From: Phycisphaerales bacterium
GTDB lineage: Bacteria > Planctomycetota > Phycisphaerae > Sedimentisphaerales > Anaerobacaceae
DNA: 37,610 nucleotides
Direction: 5' to 3'
Assembly (NCBI GenBank): GCA_003170415.1
Contig: PMZJ01000021.1
Location: 1 to 37,610 of the forward strand
Shown here: positions 15,767 through 23,842 of the stretch, one piece after another
Layout of the letters: every line of letters begins with the position of its first letter
Position numbering within the stretch: position 1 is the stretch's first letter
The notes under the pieces: model-generated
What the model saw: the letters and a program-made list of their open reading frames with translations, nothing else
What the model was told of the DNA's origin: nothing
Databases searched by the model: none
Made by a program: the position numbers and the translations under genes

Positions 15767-17746
15767 ATGGCTAAGCGAATCATTCTAATCTCATCGTTTC
15801 CGCTTCTTGTCGCCATCGCAATAATCGCGATTGTTCTGGCTGGTATCGGACACAGCCAGCCGGTAGTTACTCCGGCTGATATTGAACAGGCAAAATCGCA
15901 GATTATCTCGTTAGTGGAAACCGGAAAATTAGATGACGCGAACGTGGCGGTTGATAGGATTATGGCCCTGCCTGCCAGCCGTGATAAAGGTTACGCCCTG
16001 CAGCAAATCGCGGGAACATATCAAGACGCGGGACAGGCGGACAGGGCGATAGCAATCTCTGATTATGTTTTGAAGAACTGGCCAAAGGAGAGTTTTGCCG
16101 TCTGGGCGGAGATGTCGATGGCGATTTCGCAGGTTGATAAGGGTAATACAGCCGACGCAGAGGCGACAACTTCACAGATGATAGCCGATTACGCGGATAA
16201 CAATGATTTACCCGTGGCGTTATGCGTTGTTGCGGATACATATTCCTGGCGAAAGAAGTTTGACAAGGCAGAAAAGTTATATGGCGTTATCACGGACAAA
16301 TTCCCCAATAGCGCCGTCGCGGCAAAGGCCAGATTAGCGGTGGTTGGCGTAAACGCTTTGGCTTTTATCGAGGACAAGGATTATTCGCGGGCAAAAGGGC
16401 AGGTGGATTCGATGATTGCGGACTTCAATAATCAATCAGACCTGTCGCCGATGCTGTTCCGTATAGGTCAGGAATTTTCCTGGCAACACCGATACGCCGA
16501 GGCCAAGGACGTCTTTGACTATGCTGCTGATAAATCCTCAGACACTTCGCTTTCACAACAGGCAAAATTATGGTCGGCAAGGTCGAATGTATGCTCACTT
16601 ATCAGTAAGGCAACCGATACGGAGGTCGTCGCCGCGATAGATAAACTGATGAGCGATTTCGCGGGCGATGCGGGGCTGGCGGAGGCGGTTTACTGGATAA
16701 GCAAGGAGTATGAGTGGAAAAAAGGCACTGTCGATGACCGAACCGGATGGTACGACGCACCTAACAGTGTTTATCAGCGATTGATGCAGCAGTTCAGTAG
16801 CAGTTCTTACGGTTTGGCGGCCGAATTGGACAAGAAACGGCTGACGCACCGGATGAACATCTTCAAACTGCTGGGTTCAACAGACCAGAACGGGATTGAG
16901 GCAGCGACTGATACAATGGTTGCTGAACTTAATGGTCGGCCTGAAATTGCCGGTGAGTTATACTGGATTGCCTGCAACTACGATGAACAGCCGGACAAAG
17001 GCCCGCTGGCAAAGCAGATGTCTGAACGGATAATAAGGGAGTATCCGACCACCCCTGAGGCAAACAAGGCGGTGCTTGATATTCGACGTTTAGCCATTTG
17101 GGACACGCTTAACTCAGGCGACACAACATCAGCACAAACTCTGATGGATAAATTCATCGCAGATTTCAATCAACATCCTTACGCTGGCGACTGTCTGGGG
17201 CGAGCGGCGGATAAAAACTACCTGTTGGCTTTAGAGTCAAATAAACAGGATCAGAAGCAGCAGGCGAAAGATTACTTTGCGAGGGCCGAAAATGTCTGGA
17301 ATCGGATAATCAGTGCAAATCTGCCTACAGACCTTGGTAAAGTTTATTACTTTGTGGCGGTTTGCCGCCAGAAGCATGGTGATTGGGATGGAGCGATAAC
17401 ATATTGCCAAAAGGTGGTGAACGAATACCCTGATTTTGAATATGTCTGTGGAGCGCAAGCGGCGATCGGCTGGTGCTACGAGGCACTGAGAGATTCCAAT
17501 GAGGTTCCTAAAGAAACAGTTAATCCGCTGATAGAAGAGGCGTATAAGGCAGTTTTAACCAATTATACCAATTGTTACATATCCCATTATGCAGCGTTGC
17601 GTCTTGCTGAATTAAATCTTCAAAGAGGAGACAAGATAACCTCTGCGGCATACTTCAGAATGTTTTTAGAATTTGCAGGACCAGAGGATACCAGGATAAA
17701 AACGGTTAAGGCCAAACTGGCTGCAATGGAGGGAACCAACCAATGA
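15767..17746 (+). CDS. Exported tetratricopeptide-type helical repeat protein
   Basis: 659 residues. An N-terminal hydrophobic stretch (about 4-28) is a signal peptide or membrane anchor. The rest is a series of TPR-like helix pairs with recurring words such as ADEAxxxxQxMIADF, KAEKLYGVITDKFPNSxxAAKA and GDWDGAITYCQKVVNEYPDFEY. The repeats are likely an extracytoplasmic protein-binding scaffold, as in the tol-pal-linked YbgF type, but no such genes are adjacent. It starts after GGAGGG. The stop overlaps the start of the cysteine-rich gene (ATGA), so the two are made together. No enzymatic domain is visible. Confidence 0.82.
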   Translation: MAKRIILISSFPLLVAIAIIAIVLAGIGHSQPVVTPADIEQAKSQIISLVETGKLDDANVAVDRIMALPASRDKGYALQQIAGTYQDAGQADRAIAISDYVLKNWPKESFAVWAEMSMAISQVDKGNTADAEATTSQMIADYADNNDLPVALCVVADTYSWRKKFDKAEKLYGVITDKFPNSAVAAKARLAVVGVNALAFIEDKDYSRAKGQVDSMIADFNNQSDLSPMLFRIGQEFSWQHRYAEAKDVFDYAADKSSDTSLSQQAKLWSARSNVCSLISKATDTEVVAAIDKLMSDFAGDAGLAEAVYWISKEYEWKKGTVDDRTGWYDAPNSVYQRLMQQFSSSSYGLAAELDKKRLTHRMNIFKLLGSTDQNGIEAATDTMVAELNGRPEIAGELYWIACNYDEQPDKGPLAKQMSERIIREYPTTPEANKAVLDIRRLAIWDTLNSGDTTSAQTLMDKFIADFNQHPYAGDCLGRAADKNYLLALESNKQDQKQQAKDYFARAENVWNRIISANLPTDLGKVYYFVAVCRQKHGDWDGAITYCQKVVNEYPDFEYVCGAQAAIGWCYEALRDSNEVPKETVNPLIEEAYKAVLTNYTNCYISHYAALRLAELNLQRGDKITSAAYFRMFLEFAGPEDTRIKTVKAKLAAMEGTNQ

Positions 17747-18573
17747 AAATGTGCTTTGTAAAAAAGAACGTCTTATCATTTATTGTTGTTATGAGCTTAT
17801 TGAATGCTATTTTTGCGTCTGTCTCACTGGGATGTGTTCTGCCGCCCGATTGTGGGCCCTGCGGATGTAACGGATGCGGTAATTGTTACGAATGTCAATC
17901 TGATGGCTGTCATAATGCCTGCAACATAAAATGCCAATCTTGTTCCCCGACTTGTGGATGTCAGAACGCATATACCGAAGGTTGCGAGACCTGTGATCCA
18001 AGTACCGGCGTTATCACAGAACTATATGATATATCTACTCAATTTTGTTGCTCGGTACGAACTGGCTGTTCTCAAACTACTGGAACTCCATGTAATAATG
18101 ACGTAGCCTGTTGCAATGGCAAATGTTGCGACCCAGGTCAGTGTTGTGATAATGGAGTATGCAAAGGCCCTATATGTGATAATTGTCAATCATTTAGTAA
18201 TACCGCATATGAGTGCTACCATGGCCCAGGGGACACTATTTGTGCATGCAACATGTGCATTATTAATATAGTGAATACCGCAACTTGCGATCCCCATCCC
18301 GATTCTCCTTGTCCTCCCAATTGCCCTATGGCCCCCGCGACTGGAAACCCGCCAGCATCCTATCAATTCCTAATACTTAGTACGTCTGTTTGTTCGAGGT
18401 GTGGCGATTCTGTTTACCCTGCTAACCTTTGGTTTAAATATTACCAAGGAGGATGTACGCGTTGTGACACGTATCGAGAATGGACTGCTTGTGAGACGTC
18501 TGTGTGCCCTGGTACTATGATTGACTTTTCGATTGATGGAGTGAAATATGAATGCTCAGGAACTTGTCCATAA
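17743..18573 (+). CDS. Secreted, extremely cysteine-rich protein
   Basis: 276 residues with a signal peptide (basic start, hydrophobic core, ASVSLGC). By my count about 43 cysteines follow it, many in CxxC or CC pairs. One region reads CCNGKCCDPGQCCDNGVC, and another GPCGCNGCGNCYEC. Such density implies a disulfide-knotted or metal-binding extracellular protein. SLGC is only an imperfect lipobox, so a lipoprotein is possible but not likely. The start overlaps the TPR gene stop (ATGA), with no better ribosome site. I do not recognise a named family. AT-richer than the housekeeping genes. Confidence 0.78.
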   Translation: MKMCFVKKNVLSFIVVMSLLNAIFASVSLGCVLPPDCGPCGCNGCGNCYECQSDGCHNACNIKCQSCSPTCGCQNAYTEGCETCDPSTGVITELYDISTQFCCSVRTGCSQTTGTPCNNDVACCNGKCCDPGQCCDNGVCKGPICDNCQSFSNTAYECYHGPGDTICACNMCIINIVNTATCDPHPDSPCPPNCPMAPATGNPPASYQFLILSTSVCSRCGDSVYPANLWFKYYQGGCTRCDTYREWTACETSVCPGTMIDFSIDGVKYECSGTCP

Positions 18574-18595
18574 AATAATCTTGAGCATTCGAAAA

Positions 18596-18643
18596 GAGAC
18601 TTGCAAATGTATATTAAAGGAGACTTGCAAATGTATATTAATA
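18596..18643 (+). repeat. 24-nt tandem duplication carrying a ribosome site and start codon
   Basis: Unit 1 is 18596-18619 and unit 2 is 18620-18643. They are identical for the first 22 bases and in frame. Each holds 'gagacttgcaaATG'. The junction creates AAAGGAGA, a stronger Shine-Dalgarno for the second ATG (18631). Confidence 0.93.
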
Positions 18644-19635
18644 GAATTTGGTGGATACATATGTATAGTGTTTTATTCATATGTGCAATAATATCAGGCA
18701 CATCTAATTGCATCGCATCTGATATAACTGGAGCCGAAGTATTTGGCTCGATCAAAAATAGAGAGCAATTTGCAAAATCCGATATTTCCAAAACGGCTAT
18801 TTTTAAAATATTGACTAATGCTTCAACGTCCGACCCGAACCAAGGTCGTGTATTGAAAGACTGTGCTGTCACATGGGAAAAGAATAACATATGGATGAAG
18901 ATGGTTTATAATTATCTTCAAGACCCTGTTTACGTCCCACCTGGTTCTATGTCTTATGGTTATCGGCCGATAAGTTACGACAAAGATAAACGTCTCCTTG
19001 TTTGGAGGTCCCTGGAAGCATATATCGTTTCAACACCTGAAAAGACAGAAATTTTAGATAGACTACAGCTATTGCGTGTGGATCCTAATGGAGCAATCGA
19101 AAAATCTGCTGACATTCATATTACAAAGCACGTTTTCCCCGCGAACGACCAGTACGATGGAAACTATGACTTTCAACAATTCTTATTGGCGGCTGGTTTG
19201 TGTTTTTCAGATTATATTGATGCTAACAACATTGAGTTGGTGAAAACGTCGGATGGGAATCGTATAGAAATCAATTCTCGTGGGACGTTTGGCAAAAATT
19301 CAAAAGGCACATGGAAATCGACCGTGGATCCTGACTCTGACTTTTTTGTAAGGGAAGCTTCTTTCACAGGAGAAGGATTTAATAAACCCTCAATTAAGAT
19401 GTCAACATCTGATATTGTAAAAAAAGACGGTCTTGCCTATGCCCGCGAAGGGCATATAGTTTTGGGTGGTGACTCCAACCCTATTATAAGGGACTACGTA
19501 GACATTGATATTTCTGTAATAAATAACCAAGAATTGCGTCAGGAAGTCAACCAGCATATGGAAGCACCCCTCCCAATCGGCTCCGACATAATCGATTTTA
19601 AGGGAGGGAAACCTACTGTAACGCCAATAAAGTGA
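18631..19635 (+). CDS. Secreted protein of unknown function, third gene of the cluster
   Basis: 334 residues from the ATG at 18631, chosen because AAGGAG (18616-18621) lies 9 bases upstream. The open frame runs back to 18601, and an upstream in-frame ATG at 18607 has only a weak site. A signal peptide is evident (MYSVLFICAIISGTSNCIAS). The mature part is soluble and beta-rich by eye, with no motif I can name. The layout (signal, then one globular domain reading out a processed sugar- or lipid-like binding region) is reminiscent of LolA-like carriers, but this is weak. It lies 57 bases after the cysteine-rich gene and is probably co-transcribed. Confidence 0.72.
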   Translation: MYINRIWWIHMYSVLFICAIISGTSNCIASDITGAEVFGSIKNREQFAKSDISKTAIFKILTNASTSDPNQGRVLKDCAVTWEKNNIWMKMVYNYLQDPVYVPPGSMSYGYRPISYDKDKRLLVWRSLEAYIVSTPEKTEILDRLQLLRVDPNGAIEKSADIHITKHVFPANDQYDGNYDFQQFLLAAGLCFSDYIDANNIELVKTSDGNRIEINSRGTFGKNSKGTWKSTVDPDSDFFVREASFTGEGFNKPSIKMSTSDIVKKDGLAYAREGHIVLGGDSNPIIRDYVDIDISVINNQELRQEVNQHMEAPLPIGSDIIDFKGGKPTVTPIK

Positions 19636-19694
19636 TGCTTGATGACTGGTCTGATTTTGAATACGTCTGCGATGAATTACATCCAGGCAATTAT

Positions 19695-19850
19695 TTAAGC
19701 GTGGAATTTTTTTTTGGCAATTTCTTTTGCCGGGACGATTTTCAGTCGGGCTAACTTACCCGCCGGTTTTTTATCCGAGAGCGCCAAAATCTGGACCGCC
19801 AAAACAGCCGCATTTTTTGCGCCTGCCTTGCCCGGCCAAGTGTGGTGAGC
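19695..19850 (-). pseudogene. purE: C-terminal fragment of purE (5-(carboxyamino)imidazole ribonucleotide mutase)
   Basis: Reading the minus strand from 19850 gives an open 51-codon stretch with the unmistakable PurE C-terminus: GKAGAKNAAVLAVQILALSD, then a Lys-rich tail and stop TAA at 19697-19695. In E. coli PurE the same place reads IGKAGAANAALLAAQILA. The N-terminal two thirds with the active site (SDxxTM and SAHRTP) are absent. The fragment begins right after the terminator of the cold-shock gene and has no start codon or ribosome site. It is therefore a remnant, perhaps left by insertion or deletion that brought the cold-shock unit here. Confidence 0.72.
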
Positions 19851-19851
19851 A

Positions 19852-19882
19852 ATAAAAAAGGTCCCGCTTTTCGGGCGGGACC
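19852..19882 (-). terminator. Rho-independent terminator of the second cold-shock gene
   Basis: On the minus strand GGTCCCGC, 7-base loop, GCGGGACC, then six T (19859-19854). Confidence 0.92.
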
Positions 19883-19907
19883 ACGGGTTTTTCGTCAGGG
19901 GAAATCT

Positions 19908-20111
19908 TTAGGACGGTTTAACGTCTGTCGCTTCCGGGCCTTTCTTGCCCTGGCCGAGAGTATATTCCACCGCCTGACCCTCCTTTAACGTGCGAAACCC
20001 CTCGCTGGCAATCTTGGAGTGATGAACAAACACGTCCTCGCTGCCGTCATCGGGAACAATAAAACCAAAACCTTTTTTCTCATTGAACCATTTTACTTTG
20101 CCTGTAGCCAC
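19908..20111 (-). CDS. Cold-shock domain protein (CspA family), second copy
   Basis: 67 residues with [14 protein letters not shown] (RNP1) and VFVHH (RNP2). It binds single-stranded nucleic acid as an RNA chaperone. The GTG start follows AAGGAGA. It is close to the copy at 2340-2543 but differs at many positions, including an acidic SED before RNP2, so this is not a recent duplicate. It has its own terminator and is divergent from rpsB. An inverted repeat GCGCTTTTT/AAAAAGCGC (20161-20190) lies in its upstream region and could fold in the leader. Confidence 0.95.
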   Translation of the reverse strand: MATGKVKWFNEKKGFGFIVPDDGSEDVFVHHSKIASEGFRTLKEGQAVEYTLGQGKKGPEATDVKPS

Positions 20112-20525
20112 GTTCTTCTCCTTTTAACCCACACTACTGACTCCTCGCCGTTTACCAAAAGCGCTTTTTCGAGGATAGTTAAAAAAGCGCCCTTTACACG
20201 GTGACAAAGTATCTCAAGACGTCCCCGGATTCAACAATTTTTTTGAGGAATTTTTGACATTCCAGGCAGTGGCCCGGCTGCATAGTATTCCCAATTAAGC
20301 GGCCCAAAAGTTGCGGATGGGCGCCATTGCCACATATCTACCCCCCTGCTCACGGGAAAATAGGGGTTTTTGCTTTACTTGGACCCGGTCGGCAGGTATA
20401 TAAGAGTATCTCTGATGTGGCAAAAGGGCTTGACATAGCAGTAAGTTTAAACTAAATTCTCAGGTTTGGTCTTGAGTTTTGGTACCAAACATATGGTTGT
20501 TTAATTAAGGTTTTTGGAGGTTTTT
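20112..20525. other. Divergent intergenic region between csp and rpsB
   Basis: 414 bases without a gene. It contains the inverted repeat 20161-20190 near the csp start, a possible weak stem CCCC/GGGG followed by TTTTT (about 20342-20371), and the rpsB promoter (20430-20458). No tRNA or known riboswitch recognised. Confidence 0.6.
20430..20458 (+). promoter_or_regulatory. Promoter of the rpsB operon
   Basis: Consensus TTGACA (20430-20435), 17-base spacer, TAAATT (20453-20458). The predicted start near 20465 gives a leader of about 60 nt. Confidence 0.75.
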
Positions 20526-21353
20526 GTGGCTAAAGAGTTGGCAAAAGAGTTGATTAGTGCAGGCGTCCACTTCGGACACAGCGCGAACCGCTGGAACCCC
20601 AAGATGAAGCCTTTTATTTTTGGCAAGCGCGGGCAGATACACATTATCGACGTGCGCAAAACACTTGCGGGCCTGGTGATTGCGAAGAAACTGCTCATCG
20701 ACGTAGTAGCGTCGGGCAAGGACGTCGTCTTCGTGGGAACCAAGCGGCAGGCACAAAAGGCGGTTGAGGCCGCAGCGGAAAAGTGCGGAATGCACTGCGT
20801 CTCGGACCGATGGCTCGGCGGAACTCTCACGAATTTCAGGACGATACGGTCGCGTGTTCAGCGGCTGGAAGAACTGGAAGGAATGCAGGATGCGGGAACG
20901 CTCGAGTCGCAGAGCAAAAAGCAGGCGTCTCGGCTGAAACGTGAACTGCGGAAAATAAAAAGCAACATGGAGGGGATACGCAAAATGGGCCGGCTGCCCG
21001 GCGTCGTCATCGTAGTCGATGGCAAAAAAGAATATCTCGCCCTGCGGGAAGCCAGGAAACTCGGCATAACGACAGTGGGAATAATCGATACCGATTGCGA
21101 CCCCGACACCGTGGACGTGGTGATTCCTGCCAACGATGATTCGATAAGGGCGATAAGCTTGTTACTGGACGAGCTTGCCGACGCGGTAGCCCAGGGCAAA
21201 ACAATGGATACGATTCGCAAGGACGTCGCATCCAAACCCAAGCACATCAGGTCAAAAAGAACGGTAATGGCGCGTGCGGATAAAACGGAAGCCGAGCCGG
21301 CGCCTGAAGAAACGGGCGAAACACCCCAAACAAACGGCGAACAGGCACAGTAA
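20526..21353 (+). CDS. rpsB: 30S ribosomal protein S2
   Basis: Component of the small ribosomal subunit. The start is the GTG at 20526, 5 bases after GGAGG. The open frame to 20514 would put the start inside that ribosome site. The product has 275 residues. Family motifs include ISAGVHFGHSANRWNPKM, FVGTKRQAQ, RWLGGTLTNFRTIRSR and IPANDDSIRAI. The C-terminus carries an extra charged tail (about 240-275, Glu/Pro/Ala/Lys-rich) beyond E. coli S2, as seen in several other phyla. First gene of the conserved rpsB-tsf-pyrH-frr operon, driven by the promoter at 20430. Confidence 0.98.
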   Translation: MAKELAKELISAGVHFGHSANRWNPKMKPFIFGKRGQIHIIDVRKTLAGLVIAKKLLIDVVASGKDVVFVGTKRQAQKAVEAAAEKCGMHCVSDRWLGGTLTNFRTIRSRVQRLEELEGMQDAGTLESQSKKQASRLKRELRKIKSNMEGIRKMGRLPGVVIVVDGKKEYLALREARKLGITTVGIIDTDCDPDTVDVVIPANDDSIRAISLLLDELADAVAQGKTMDTIRKDVASKPKHIRSKRTVMARADKTEAEPAPEETGETPQTNGEQAQ

Positions 21354-21400
21354 CCAAAAAACAATAATACCAAAAAGGTTTTTTAGCAGGAGCTTTTGAA

Positions 21401-22267
21401 ATGGCAGAGATTCCGGCAGCACTGGTAGTTAAACTTCGCAAGATGAGCAGCCAGGGTATGATGGACTGCAAAAAGGCGCTCGAAGAGGCCAACGGCGACA
21501 TTGACGCGGCAATGGCAATACTGCGGAAAAAAGGTCTTGCGACGTTAGCCAAACGTGCGGAGCGAGAAACTACTCAGGGGCTGGTCGTCAGCAAAGCAAG
21601 CCCGGACGGCAAAACTGCGGTGCTGGCCTCGCTGTGCTGCGAAACGGACTTTGTCTCCAACAGCGATGATTTCAAGACCGTGGCAGATAAACTGGCCGAA
21701 TACGGAATGGTTTGCGCCAAAAATGACGGAATCGAGAACGTTCTGGAGACAGCCGTCGGCGGCAAAAAGTTCAGAGACGTTATCACGGAGCTGGTAAGCA
21801 AAACCGGCGAAAAAACGGAAGTCGGCGACTTCGCCAAATTTCAACTTGCCGGCGCCGGGCTTATATGCGTTTACGTGCACTTCAACAAGAAAGTCGGCAC
21901 AATGCTGGAAATCGCCGCAAGCGACCCGAAGGTGGCCTCCTCGGAAGAGTTAAAGCGGTCCGGCGCCGATATTGCGATGCACATTACCGCCACAAAACCG
22001 CTCGCACTGGACAAATCAGGCATCGACCCCAAGGTGATTGAGCAGGAAAAGAGCATTTACGCTGACCAGATGAAGAATAAGCCGGCCAACATCGTAGATA
22101 AAATCGTCGAAGGCAAAATGAAAAAATTTTTCGAGGACAATTGCCTGCTCGACCAGAAATTTGTAAAGGATGATACAAAAACAGTAGCGCAGGTATTGGA
22201 AGACGCGGCCAGGTCGGCAGGCGGCAAGGCGACGATAAAAAAATTCGTTAGATTCGACGTCGGATAA
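21401..22267 (+). CDS. tsf: Elongation factor Ts
   Basis: Nucleotide exchange factor of EF-Tu in translation. 288 residues with the N-terminal UBA-like domain (ALVVKLRKMSSQGMMDCKKA) and the TDFVSNSDDF motif that inserts into EF-Tu to displace Mg-GDP. The C-terminal dimer and coiled-coil parts follow. Length matches bacterial EF-Ts (283 in E. coli). Ribosome site AGGAG precedes the ATG. It lies 47 bases after rpsB. Confidence 0.98.
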   Translation: MAEIPAALVVKLRKMSSQGMMDCKKALEEANGDIDAAMAILRKKGLATLAKRAERETTQGLVVSKASPDGKTAVLASLCCETDFVSNSDDFKTVADKLAEYGMVCAKNDGIENVLETAVGGKKFRDVITELVSKTGEKTEVGDFAKFQLAGAGLICVYVHFNKKVGTMLEIAASDPKVASSEELKRSGADIAMHITATKPLALDKSGIDPKVIEQEKSIYADQMKNKPANIVDKIVEGKMKKFFEDNCLLDQKFVKDDTKTVAQVLEDAARSAGGKATIKKFVRFDVG

Positions 22268-22351
22268 GCAGTCATGCAAAAAAAGGGTCAGGCCCATTTT
22301 TGCCTGCAGAATATATTTTCGCCGACCCAAAGGATATGGGAAACAAAATAA

Positions 22352-23068
22352 ATGCCAGCGAGCAAATACAAGCGGGTGCTGCTTAAGTTATCGGGAGAAA
22401 GTTTTTGTGAGCAAGGCGGTTTCGGGATTGACGGCGAGCATCTTGAGTCGATAGCGGCCAGAATTGCCGAGATTAACAAGCTCGGTCCTCAGGTGGCCGT
22501 CGTGGTGGGAGCGGGGAACTTCATCAGGGGGGAAAATTTTTCACAAAAAACAATGATACCGCGAAATACCGCGGATTATATGGGGATGCTCACGACCATT
22601 ATCAACGCCTGCGCCCTGCAGGAAACGCTCGAAAAACTTGGCACAACGACGCGCGTGATGAGCGCGATAGAAGTTGAGGCGATGTGCGAACGGTTTATTC
22701 TCCGAAGAGCGATGAGGCACTTTGAGCAGGGCAGAATCGTGATATTAGCCGGCGGGACAGGCAATCCGTTTTTCACCACTGATACCTGTGCGGCCCTGCG
22801 GGCGGCGGAGCTTGACGCCGACCTGCTGATAAAAGCGACGAAGGTTGACGGCGTTTACAGCGACGACCCACAAAAAAATCCCAATGCTAAACTTTTTGAC
22901 AAACTGTCATACCAGGATGTTCTCGAAAAGAATCTTCGCGTAATGGACCATTCGGCCATCAGCTTGTGCCGGGACAACAAAATACCGGTAATCGTGCTGA
23001 ACATCTTCAAAAAAGGCAATTTAACCAGGGCGATTCGCGGCGAACCGGTAGGAACCGTGATTTGTTAG
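22352..23068 (+). CDS. pyrH: Uridylate kinase (UMP kinase)
   Basis: Phosphorylates UMP to UDP in pyrimidine synthesis. A 238-residue hexameric bacterial-type enzyme of the amino-acid-kinase fold. KRVLLKLSGESF (7-18) binds ATP phosphates, VVGAGNFIRG contacts UMP, and ATKVDGVYSDDPQKNPNA is the family signature. The ribosome site is weak (AAAGGA some 18 bases upstream, GGGAAA nearer). The 84-base gap from tsf has a small CAGGC/GCCTG hairpin. The gene order is the usual one in bacteria. Confidence 0.97.
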   Translation: MPASKYKRVLLKLSGESFCEQGGFGIDGEHLESIAARIAEINKLGPQVAVVVGAGNFIRGENFSQKTMIPRNTADYMGMLTTIINACALQETLEKLGTTTRVMSAIEVEAMCERFILRRAMRHFEQGRIVILAGGTGNPFFTTDTCAALRAAELDADLLIKATKVDGVYSDDPQKNPNAKLFDKLSYQDVLEKNLRVMDHSAISLCRDNKIPVIVLNIFKKGNLTRAIRGEPVGTVIC

Positions 23069-23084
23069 AGGCAGGAGGCGAGCT

Positions 23085-23645
23085 ATGCCCGTTAAGCAGA
23101 TAATAACAGACAGCGAAGCCAAAATGAAAAAGGCGGTAGATGTCCTGCAGGACGAGCTTAAAGGCGTTCGCACAGGCAGGGCATCGACAGGGCTTGTTGA
23201 AAATATAAGGGTCGAGTATTACGGCAATCCAACGCCTTTGAAGGCGATGGCGGCTCTGTCAACACCCCAGCCGGATATGATTCTGGTCAAGCCCTTCGAC
23301 CCGGGGTCAGTCAAGGATATAGACAAAGCGATATTGGCCAGCGACCTGGGTTTAACGCCGATGACGGACGGCAAGACGATACGGCTGAGCGTTCCGCCTC
23401 TGAGCGAGGAACGGCGGATGCAGTTGACGCATCAGATAAAAGGAATGGGCGAACAGGCGAAGGTAAGCGTTCGTAACGTCAGAAGAGACGAAATAAAGTC
23501 GCTTGAGAAAGCAGAAAAGGACAAGCTCATAACCAAAGACGACTTTGAGAAGGGCAAAAAGCAGCTCGACGATTTGACCAAGCAGTACACCGACAAACTC
23601 GACCACGTGGTCAAACACAAGTCGGACGAAATAATGCAAAGTTAG
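23085..23645 (+). CDS. frr: Ribosome recycling factor
   Basis: Splits post-termination ribosomes together with EF-G. 186 residues, as in E. coli. Signatures include MKKAVDVLQDELKGVRTGRAS, YYGNPTPLKAMA, KPFDPGSVKDIDKAI, DGKTIRLSVPPLSEERR and KKQLDDLTKQYTDKLD. It starts behind GGAGG, 16 bases after pyrH, so co-transcribed. A possible terminator follows at 23656. Confidence 0.98.
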   Translation: MPVKQIITDSEAKMKKAVDVLQDELKGVRTGRASTGLVENIRVEYYGNPTPLKAMAALSTPQPDMILVKPFDPGSVKDIDKAILASDLGLTPMTDGKTIRLSVPPLSEERRMQLTHQIKGMGEQAKVSVRNVRRDEIKSLEKAEKDKLITKDDFEKGKKQLDDLTKQYTDKLDHVVKHKSDEIMQS

Positions 23646-23655
23646 TCATGGTCCG

Positions 23656-23695
23656 GACGGCAAATTAAGAATGATACCTGCCGTCTCTGTATTTT
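23656..23695 (+). terminator. Probable terminator of the rpsB-frr operon
   Basis: GACGGCA (23656-23662) pairs with TGCCGTC (23679-23685) over a 16-base loop, followed by TCTGTATTTTT. Long loop and interrupted T-run lower confidence. Confidence 0.4.
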
Positions 23696-23842
23696 TGATA
23701 GTGAGGCCGATGGACAATGGATAGAGTCAATTGGGCCTGCATTTTTGCCCTGAGCGGCTTGCCGTCGAAGGGTTATCCTTCCTTACATTGCATTGATTCT
23801 CTCTGAATGATATGGATTTGAAACATTTTTGGGGATTGCCTT

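Noticed and set aside
20220..20345. tRNA or riboswitch in the csp-rpsB gap
   Set aside because: No TPsiC-like GTTC motif or acceptor pairing could be formed; no known aptamer core recognised.
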